In this document: positions 38,491 through 64,000 of the stretch, piece after piece
How positions within the stretch are numbered: the stretch's first letter is position 1
Layout of the letters: each line of letters opens with the position of its first letter
NCBI RefSeq assembly: GCF_036417845.1
Contig: NC_089978.1
Span: 87,662,007-87,726,006 of the forward strand
DNA length: 64,000 bases
Direction of reading: 5' to 3'
From: Apteryx mantelli
Taxonomy: Eukaryota; Chordata; Aves; Apterygiformes; Apterygidae
Program-made: the position numbers and the translations under genes
The notes under the pieces: generated by a model
Told to the model about the DNA's origin: nothing
Databases searched by the model: none
Seen by the model: only the letters and a program-made list of their open reading frames with translations

Positions 38491-41400
38491 TGTGCAAGTA
38501 CTATTCAATTTCCATATTATTAGCAGGGATAAGGAAATAAAGAATGTCCAATTTAATTTTGAAAGACATCAAATTGAGAGGGACTGTGAGCATTTCAGAG
38601 AAAAGGATTAGAACTCAGAGTTATTTTGTAAAATTGCAAAAGTGGTCTGAAAGACAGGCTGTAAATCAGTAGTTTCTACCTGGAAGCAGAGAGAACTCAT
38701 TTAAGAAAAAGGAAAGTAGGGAACAGCTGGGTTGGTAACAATTCTGCAGACAAGAATCTGCAGTCATAGTCGGTCACAACTGAGTATGATCCAAAAATAT
38801 TATGCAGCTGTGAAAAAGACTACATTATACAGGGCTGTATAAATAAGAATATTATCCATAAGATGTTGCAAAATGGAACATAGTAGAATAAGGTTATCTG
38901 TGTAAAAAGCATAAGGTACAAACAGCGGTTCGTTTTAAAAAGCTTTCTAACGTAAACAGAGGTTTCACAAAATGTGTTTTCAGAACATTTACTTGAGCTT
39001 TGCAGACAAGAAGTCTTAAAAATTTATTTTGAGTAAAGCTATATCTTTGTATATATCTGAAAAACATCTATGATCTCAAAATGCAGAATGACTGAACTGA
39101 ATCCCGGATGTAACACTTCACACTTGGTATCAGAAACATTCAGCAACAAGAGAAAATATGCCTATTTTCTTTTCTTCCCAAAGATTATTTTCAAGCCTAT
39201 CAGTGTTACATTCAATTAATTCCACAGTACTTGGGCTTACCCATGACAGTAAAATGACACCTCTTTTCCCCTAGGAGTTTACTAGGTAAACGAATACAGC
39301 CTGTTCCACAGCAGTACTTCTTTGACACTTGTAATTCTTAATGCTCCTCCACTGGGAGAAGGGTTGTCTTTTACTGTCTCTTGTAACACTGATACTCCTG
39401 GGATTAAAAAGAATACATAAAATAATGGGAAGCATGGAGAGGAACACCAATAAAAGATAAAGAATCCAAACATGAAAAATTACATTATAACTTCATTAGC
39501 ATCTTGCTCCTTCAGTGTTTTCCAAATAACAATGCAGGAAAGCAATGAGAATGGCAGACACAAATCATACTTTCTCAATCCATTTTTCTGTCACAAAACA
39601 TCTGGAAGATCCTAGAAAAGGCCTTCTGTCCCACACTCCAACAAACTCCAAAGGAAGCAATTCATCTGAAGGTTTTGACAATGCAATTAATTGTTCTAAT
39701 TACCCCATCAGTGTAGCTTGCACATGCCTCAGTATTAAAAGTGAGTTGGGAGCAGTGCTGCTGTGTAAAGCAGGGACTATCACAGCTTGTAGGGCAGAAT
39801 GGGAATTAGTCAGAAGAGGTGGGGGTCAAAACAGCAAAATAGAGAAACACATTTTCATGTGAGAGACATAGAAGAGCAATGTGGAGCAGAGAGAAGGCAA
39901 AGAGAAATAGTGAGAAAGAAAAGAAATGTCGGACAAGAGAATTAAATGAGATAGGGCAGAATAGGGAGAAAAATGGTGGGAGCGACAAGTGAAAACTCAA
40001 AAGGAGGAGAAATAGCAGAAAAAGGGTAGTTCTTGCTGAGCAATTTTGAACAGAACGTAGTATACTGAGAACTGGAGGATGCACATGGATTGAAGGCTGG
40101 AGGTTTGGATTTTAAAGATGGAAAATGAACTAAGGCTATATCTATTCTGTCTGACAATTTAATCTGTTAACGTAATTCTTCAGCCCTGGTCCCCAGGCAC
40201 CCACTGAGCACTTCCATCTGCAACAAGGCCAGGGTGCAGTCCTGGGGACTATTCCCTGTAGGCAGTCTGGATAAGTCTGTGCCACCTTCCCTCCCACTAG
40301 TCCTCCAAAATGAAGCCAGCTCACCCTGTAACCACACATACTCCCACACACCACAAGCCAGGCCACTGAGCACACACAGCACAAAGTCATAAAAATACCA
40401 CTCAGATGGGCTGCAACACAGCCTCAGTTTATTTAAGCAATTTGAATAAATAAACTCAAAGTATAATTACTATGTTTTAAGGGACACCTATTATTATGCT
40501 TGATGGCACCACAATAACATTTTATGCCTTATGGCAACATAAGGTACCACACAGGAGAGCTAGGCAGGTGCTCTGCAGTGTGGATGCCTCTGTAGAGGAA
40601 ACTAGTCCGAAGCAGCTGGAACGCAAGCCATTCTGCAGCAGTTGTCAAAGCAGCCACAGATCAATCCCCCATGCAGCTGCCTTTCACAAGTTAGATCTAT
40701 GGCAGCATTGGAAGGAGAATGAGGTTCAGCTGCCAAAAAATCAGGCAGCAAACTTGTGACTCAGGAGGTGAACCAGGGGTTACTTTCATCCATGTCTAGA
40801 TACCAGGTGAGCTGAAGTAAGTCCCAGATTTACAGATTCACATGCTGGATGCTCCCCTCCACCTTTAACTCAACAGCAGGCATTTGTAACAGCAGCTGCA
40901 AGCCGGAATATGGTAACGTTTCAGGATTCCACCCAGACTGATAGGAAACAATAAGTTTTGGCCTACTGTCGCACAACACGCCCTTGATGCAGTAATACTA
41001 AAGTCACACATGGCAAGGTGTTATTGCTCCATTATGAAATATTACATAATCATCTTTCATTGAATAAATTCTCTGCTTATGACTTCAGTATGTTTTCCTT
41101 TTCATTGCTTACCTCATTCAAGAATTAGCTTTCTGCATTAGCTTTCTGTGGGGGGACTTAATTATTTCAGTATGTTTTAAGAGTTTTAAATGGAGAAAAC
41201 ATATGAATATTAATAAAATGGAATGAAAATTAAAAAGTCACTGAGATGATGTAGATGCTGTAGCTTTATTATTTTTCCAGGGAGGACAAAAATGAATCCT
41301 TTTCCCATCAAAAATAACTGTTTTCTGTGAATGTCAGAAGTGCTTATAACATGTTACTCTACATAATTATAAAAACTACTCCTTTTTTCCTTTCAGGTAG

Positions 41401-43115
41401 AGAAGGAATGGATAGATTACACTAAACCTGGAATAAGCCTGGTTGCATTTCTTTTCAATAACTGTGTATTATTTTTTTTTGGAGCAGAACAGTGTCATAG
41501 TTAACAATTGTTCAAAGATCTCTTGAAACTGTTCCTTCCTTCAGGCTGTACCATAGTGTTGTTTGTTGAGGAAGTGGCACGTAAGTCTACTACAAGCCTT
41601 GCAACCTGCATGCAGGTGCCAGTACACTTTACTCTCTTGAGCTAAGGCGGATGAACCTCGTCTATGGAATGATAAAGCTAGAGAATAAGGTTGTGAATCC
41701 TTGTTCTGTCACGTATTGCAGGAAAATCTGACACTCTCTCCTTCCCTTCCAGTGCAGACTACCTATACTGCCCAGTCTACACTGGTCTATCCCCCCCGCC
41801 AGCTGTGACAAGAGGTCAGCTTTCCAAATGAGAGGTGATACAGAAATATGGATTCATAAGAATAAAAGCTGGGTACATAGGAGATGGTAAGAGGGGTGGG
41901 GATATTACGTAGAGTTAGTGCAATAGAGAAGACAGAAGAAGGAACAGTTTGTTGAAGATAACAAAGAGGGGGAAAAAACAGCATTGGGAGCCACAAAAAG
42001 AGAGCGAGAGAGCAGAGAATTTTGCTCTCAGTGTGGAGAAGACAATATAGGGGGAAGCTCAACAAGGCCCAAAGCACAAAAGAGAGAGGTGGCAAGTGGC
42101 AGGACGATTCATCCATAGGTACATAGCACCAGGTTCAGATGCACTCCTTTCTCTAGGCAGTCATTGCTTCCTCTCCACAGGAAGGGTGTCAGGAAAGGAA
42201 GAGAGACACTGCTCTTGCTGCTGGGGATTTTGACCCCTTTGGGCTTTTTTTAGGGATGGGTTCTTCTGCAAACTAAGCTGTTGTTAGTACCAAAAGCAGC
42301 TGTTGTGCATCTCTCCCAAAATGTAATACCTACTGTGAGGGGTGAGTGTCAGGAGGCTACGTCACCAGCCAGCAGGAGCACAGTCACTGTGAGGATTGCC
42401 TCAAAGCGTCCATCTCCCCCTACCCATTTCCTGAATCTCTCCCCTGCAGGTTAAGGATGACTCAGGCTGCCAAGGAAGTCCTGCCTTGTGTAGACAGCAG
42501 GAGTAATCCCATCTCAGGTGGCATTTGGCCTCACTATAAACCTGAGTATGCTACGAGGAAACTGTAAATATTTGTATTTCATCAGTGGTATCAATATAAC
42601 AGGGGGACTCTGTTTGCAAGAAGCTATCAGTAATCTCTCCAGGACTGGCTGGCCTCCTATTCTACCTCCCAGCGGTATTTTTAACTGGAATTATTCCTAT
42701 CAGAATTACCCAGCCATGCCAAACTTGTACAATATAGATTAATGGAAATGCAGGTTGCAAATTTCCAGACAAAGATGGCTATGCAATTTGGAAGGGTCCT
42801 GGGACCTCTAGGGTCAGTCTTGGCAGCTCTGGGGAAAGCCCCATACAGACCTCCGGGATAGTGCTTTCTTTAGCTGCAAAGGTACCCCTGTCTGCAAAAC
42901 AACCTCTCTGACAAGTCCATACTTGCTTTCCAAGCCAGGACATGGCACAGACTAAAGCTACTTCAGGGAAAATGCCTTCTGAAGCAACCTTTCAACTTTT
43001 CATCTTGCTTTTTTGTTCTCTTACAGGCCAGCTGCAGCTGCTGTTTCATGAACCACAGTTAAGGCTGCTTAGCAATGTAGGAGCTGAGCTGCAAAATTCA
43101 AACTGCCTACAAGTC
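38491..43115. other. Intergenic, no gene recognised
   Basis: AT-rich unique sequence. There is a purine-rich stretch on the plus strand at about 39840-40030 (AGAGAAA words) and another at about 41880-42080. No feature beyond composition. Confidence 0.7.
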
Positions 43116-44082
43116 TGTGGGGGGATGCTCCCAGCTTCCCCCCATCTTGTGCCAGTTACAAGCAGTCTGCATTCCTGTACCTCACACTCCAAAAGAGACT
43201 TTGAGATAAGGCCTGCTTGGGCACCACAACCTTTAGAAACAAAGCCTGCTCTCACTGCTGGAACACTGTTAATTGTTGTGGTCTGGAATTATCTCCTCCT
43301 TGTCAGGATCTTGAGAGATAACACCTGCTTTCACAGCTGGGGCAGTGTTAATCATTTGTGGACTGGAATTAACTCCTTCTTACCCCAGCTATGGGATCTC
43401 TTCTCGGGACCACCACTGCAAGAGTAAAGCAGTCATTTGCAGTCACTCAAACTCCTTTCTTCAGTGCTGAAGAGTGCTCAAGGCAGCTAGCCTGCCATTG
43501 GGGGTGTTCGGCCACCCCCCACCCTATGACTGTGGGCGTGATGGGCATAACAAGGATGGAGGAGAGTTGAACCCTGCAGCAGACTAAAGCTAGGGACTGC
43601 AACTGCATGAAGAGAACTGCAACTGACCTAGCAACTCCACCTTCCCCTGAAGGGTATAAATAGGTTGGCCCCGGAGGCTGTCTGGGGCTCTTCATGGATG
43701 ACAGTGGGTCTGCTGGCTTGTGGAGCCCCTTGGGATGCTCTCCTGCAGTTACTTCCCTGAGATTGAGTGTATGTTGGCTGCTGAGGTAATGTGTGGGTAA
43801 GATCGATCAGAATTGGTTGCCTGGTTCATTTGTTTGGGTAGTTACAGTTAGTATAAATTAGCTAGCTCTGTCTGTTTACTGAGTAGTTACTGTTAGCACA
43901 ACTTTTAGAGTAATTAGAAAATAAGTATTCTAGTTGAACTAAGTTTCTGTTAATAAGAATTGTTGCTTTGCACTGTTGTAACTTGTGCAGTAAATTTTGA
44001 TCTTTGAAACAAGTTGTGGAGTCCTGCAGTAAATCTCCTTCTTCCACTCCTCCCCTCCCTCGTGCCACACAAAACCCACACA
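43116..44082 (+). mobile_element. Possible endogenous-retrovirus LTR-like block
   Basis: This block shows several LTR-like traits: tandem imperfect repeats in the upstream half (units at about 43244 and 43323, with a partial third at 43211), a TATA-type box (GGGTATAAATAGG at about 43652) with GC-rich DNA after it, a second TATAAATTA at about 43852, a CT-rich stretch near the end, and a terminal CCCACACA. The following bases TTGGTGAC (44083-44090) match the first eight bases of a tRNA-Trp-type primer binding site, but the match stops there. TGTGGG at 43116 and CCCACA at 44075-44080 could be the inverted ends; TGTGTGGG at 43789 is an alternative start. No gag, pol or env remains beside it. Boundaries and identity are uncertain. 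Confidence 0.35.
43244..43400 (+). repeat. Imperfect tandem duplication, about 79-bp period
   Basis: GCCTGCTCTCACTGCTGGAA CACTGTTAATTGTTGTGG (from 43244) is repeated as ACCTGCTTTCACAGCTGGGG CAGTGTTAATCATTTGTGG (from 43323), each followed by CTGGAATTA...CTCCT. A partial third copy (GAGATAAGGCCTGCTTGGGC) begins at about 43203. It may be the enhancer repeat of the LTR-like block. Confidence 0.75.
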
Positions 44083-45699
44083 GTTGGTGACTATAAAGAT
44101 AGTTGGTTGTCCTGCGACAAAGTTGTGTGCCAAAAATGATTCTACAACTTCTGCATAAGCTTGCCTTCACTGGTGTTTTAGCAAGAACTGTTTTATCCAT
44201 AGTGATAAACTGAAAAAGAACTAAAAACAGCACTAGCTGTCCACTCACAGCTGGTTTTGTGATAGCAAAAGAGAAATAATTTTCAGATACTTTTAAATAG
44301 TTTCATTCCCTAGATGTGAAAAGTGGTAATTTTATACTGCTTCTTTTATATATTTTGGCCTGTGCCAAGGCACAGTGTACATCAGTAGTGCACAGGGCAG
44401 CAGCTCAGCAATATGCTGAGCACCTACTGCAGATGCTCTGTGCGGTCACTCATCATTAGCACACTAAGAAAGTGCACTAATTTTCAGTACTCTACCAAAC
44501 TGCTACCAAACCTGGGTTTGCTTTTCTAATCAACAACCAGCCAAATGCATAAAGTGTTAGGCATTTTCATAAAATCTGTCTACCGAGGACACCAAAACTC
44601 TTCCCTGCCCAGTACTTTACATTAAGGAGAGGATGTGGAAGAAATCACATTGGCCACTAGAGCGCACTGTGTAATAAAACAGTTGGGAAGCCAAGGAAGG
44701 ATGTGAACAGTGCTATAGGAATCCAGTTGCAGCCGTTTTGGAAATAGAGGCCAACTTTCTGCCCTGTCTGAGGAAGGCTGAGGGTGTACTTTGAGGTTAT
44801 GCCTTAAGCATTCACCTCTGTGTCCCAAGCGTGCTGAGCTCTATGCAATGCTCAAGACTGAGCAGGCACAAGCATTTGTGATGCAAATAAGTGAACTTCA
44901 TTGCCTTTCTGTTTTTTGGGGGGGTTACTTTTTGCCTGGATCAACTTCCTGTTCAGCTACAGGGCTGTGCAGATGCTAATGCCAGGACAGCTCAAGCAAG
45001 CAGAGCAGGAGTGGGAGCAAGTGGCCAGAAAATGTGGGGACAGGATGAGGTGGTGAGTGCTAAACCTGGTTTGGGCACTGATTACTACAATTGAAAGTGT
45101 AACCTCAACGTGAGCCTGGAAGTGGGTGGGGAAGTCAGCTGGGGAGATCAGGAGATCTGAGGTATTGATACAGTGAGAAGACTCTTCAACACTAGGTTAA
45201 ATCTTATTTTAATTTTGTTATGCATTTCCCAGGGCAGATATGCCAGTGAAATTAAAAGGAACTGTTGAAACACATTAGCCACTTTATGCATATCAAAAAT
45301 CTGTCAGAAGATTCTCAGAAAGCCCAAATATAACATGAAATATTCAAACTTGCGTAGCAGACCCCAGCCTGTGCTGGAGAGGCCACACAGGTAATGAGTA
45401 ACTAGACCTGAGAAAAGTGAGAGCTGGGGCAGAGGTGGCAAGCACAAAAAATTCCTTTTTGCATCAGAAAAAGACCAACACATTTTAATATTAATCCAGG
45501 TATGCTAGCTAGACTCATGCTTTTTTGGGAAAAAAAAAACTTTTTCACCCTTAAAACACAGCTAATGAACTCCTGCACTGCAGGATCTTGCAGCACCTCG
45601 ACTCCTTCACCAACCTGCAGCTTGCAAAGGCCTGCACCACCTGTTCCCTGGCCCAACTCTCACGTTCTGCTAGAAAACATGACTGAAAACAAGCGAGGT
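44083..45699. other. Region upstream of the PDHA1 island
   Basis: Unique DNA with no recognised exon. It contains a small hairpin CTGTGCC-AA-GGCACAG at about 44360-44375. Confidence 0.7.
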
Positions 45700-45899
45700 G
45701 GTTTGGGGTTTCCCAGCGGCAGGGGCCGTAGTGTGCAGTGTGCCGCCCGGCGCCGGGGAGACGCCAGGAGAGCGACTCTGAGGAAAACACTCCGGGTCAC
45801 GGGCCTCGCCAGGCAGCTCCGCCGGGGCGGGCCCGGATGCCTGCCAACACTAGGGGCAGGGCTGAACCGTGTGCGTGACCCTGCCGGTTACCTCGCACG

Positions 45900-45914
45900 C
45901 GTGATCTGATCACG
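45900..45914. promoter_or_regulatory. 15-bp inverted repeat in the upstream CpG island
   Basis: CGTGATC-T-GATCACG has 7-bp perfect arms around one base, about 400 bp upstream of the PDHA1 start codon. The protein that might bind it is not known to me. It could be chance. Confidence 0.3.
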
Positions 45915-46060
45915 GCATTGCTATCAGGGACGGCCCCCGTGCGCTTGCCCGTGGCCGCTACCCCGCCCCGGCAGCCTCCCTCCTCCCCCGCCGTTAACGG
46001 TCCGTGCGGGCCCCTGCGTAACGCCGCCGCCACGGCCGCCCGCCTCGCGCCGGACGCGGG

Positions 46061-46072
46061 CGCGCATGCGCG
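46061..46072. promoter_or_regulatory. Predicted NRF-1 binding site
   Basis: CGCGCATGCGCG is a perfect 12-bp palindrome and matches the nuclear respiratory factor 1 consensus YGCGCAYGCGCR. It lies about 235 bp upstream of the PDHA1 start codon. NRF-1 is known to drive many nuclear genes for mitochondrial proteins, which fits this gene. Binding is inferred from the motif only. Confidence 0.65.
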
Positions 46073-46204
46073 CTGCGGAGGAGAGACTTAGGGAAAGGCG
46101 CCTGTCGGCCCAGCGCTGGGGGCGTTGCCTGCGCCGTCACTTCGGGGAGAGTTTCGGTTGGCTGAGGAGGCGCGCAGGCGGCGGCGGCGGTGGCCGTCAC
46201 GGGT

Positions 46205-46234
46205 GGGGCGGGGCGGGGCGGGGCGGGGCGGGGC
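46205..46234 (+). repeat. (GGGGC)6 tandem repeat / GC boxes
   Basis: There are six perfect GGGGC units followed by two TGGGC-like units, ending about 65 bp before the start codon. Overlapping GGGGCGGGG elements are classic Sp1/KLF sites. The G runs can also form a G-quadruplex in DNA, or in the 5' UTR if transcribed. Confidence 0.85.
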
Positions 46235-46304
46235 TGGGCTGGGTAGCGGTTGAAGGAGAATCGAGGACGGGTCGGCGCGAGGCACTGCCGCCCCTCCCCG
46301 CTCC

Positions 46305-63846
<17,542 letters not shown>

Positions 63847-64000
63847 AGGCCTTTTTTTATTGGGGGTAACTTATGAATAAGTGAATGCATTTACAAGAAC
63901 TATAACGACTCAGAAACAAACCTTAAGCTTATTTAAAAGCTCTTTCAAAAGAAGAAATTTAAAGATTGTGTAGGGAAATCCATCTTCTTATGGATTGTCT
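63847..64000 (+). other. PDHA1: PDHA1 3' UTR, partial
   Basis: This is the sequence after the TAA up to the window edge. I see no AATAAA or ATTAAA hexamer in these 154 bases, so the cleavage site probably lies beyond the window. Confidence 0.7.

Noticed and set aside
42942-43427. 161-codon plus-strand frame
   Set aside because: No recognisable domain; it crosses the tandem repeats of the LTR-like block.
1-45000. Search for exons of ADGRG2, the neighbour upstream of PDHA1 in mammals
   Set aside because: I could not match any open frame to that receptor; its exons may lie beyond the window.
45797-46200. Minus-strand frames suggesting a divergent gene at the promoter
   Set aside because: They are compositional open frames in a CpG island with no known domain and no splice-linked continuation.

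Overview
This is a vertebrate, almost certainly avian, nuclear genomic window. The evidence is a 400-codon mitochondrial pyruvate dehydrogenase E1-alpha gene (PDHA1) split over 11 GT-AG exons, long AT-rich non-coding stretches, low repeat density, and repeats dominated by CR1 (chicken repeat 1) non-LTR retrotransposons with the typical octamer-type 3' end (two ATTCTGTG-like units). The species cannot be fixed from the sequence.

Layout. Positions 1-45,700 are gene-poor. I found no convincing host protein-coding exon there. This part holds a cluster of very old CR1 3' fragments (7.6-9.5 kb), a young 5'-truncated CR1 on the minus strand (11.2-14.1 kb) whose endonuclease-reverse transcriptase frame is broken by a single internal stop codon, a CpG-rich island with no recognisable gene (22.9-23.3 kb), a badly decayed CR1 ORF2 fragment (27.2-28.5 kb), another old CR1 fragment (37.9-38.5 kb), and a possible retroviral LTR-like block (about 43.1-44.1 kb).

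Positions 45,700-63,846 are the PDHA1 locus on the plus strand. It starts with a CpG-island promoter carrying a perfect palindromic NRF-1-type site and six tandem GGGGC units just upstream of the start codon. Eleven coding exons follow, and the stop codon is at 63,844. The 3' UTR runs off the window. Summing the exons gives 1203 nt (400 codons plus stop) with consistent phases at every junction. The thiamine pyrophosphate (TPP) motif (GDG...NN) and the three regulatory serines (sites equivalent to human Ser293, Ser300 and Ser232) are all present, so the gene looks intact. Intron 2 carries a second young CR1 3' end in antisense orientation, nearly identical to the 3' end of the 11-kb copy.

How it works together: the only functional gene I can support is PDHA1, the catalytic subunit of the pyruvate dehydrogenase complex. 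The rest is non-coding DNA and transposon debris. I did not find evidence for an undescribed multi-gene system. The more interesting items are the nearly open CR1, the promoter architecture, the LTR-like block and the orphan CpG island.
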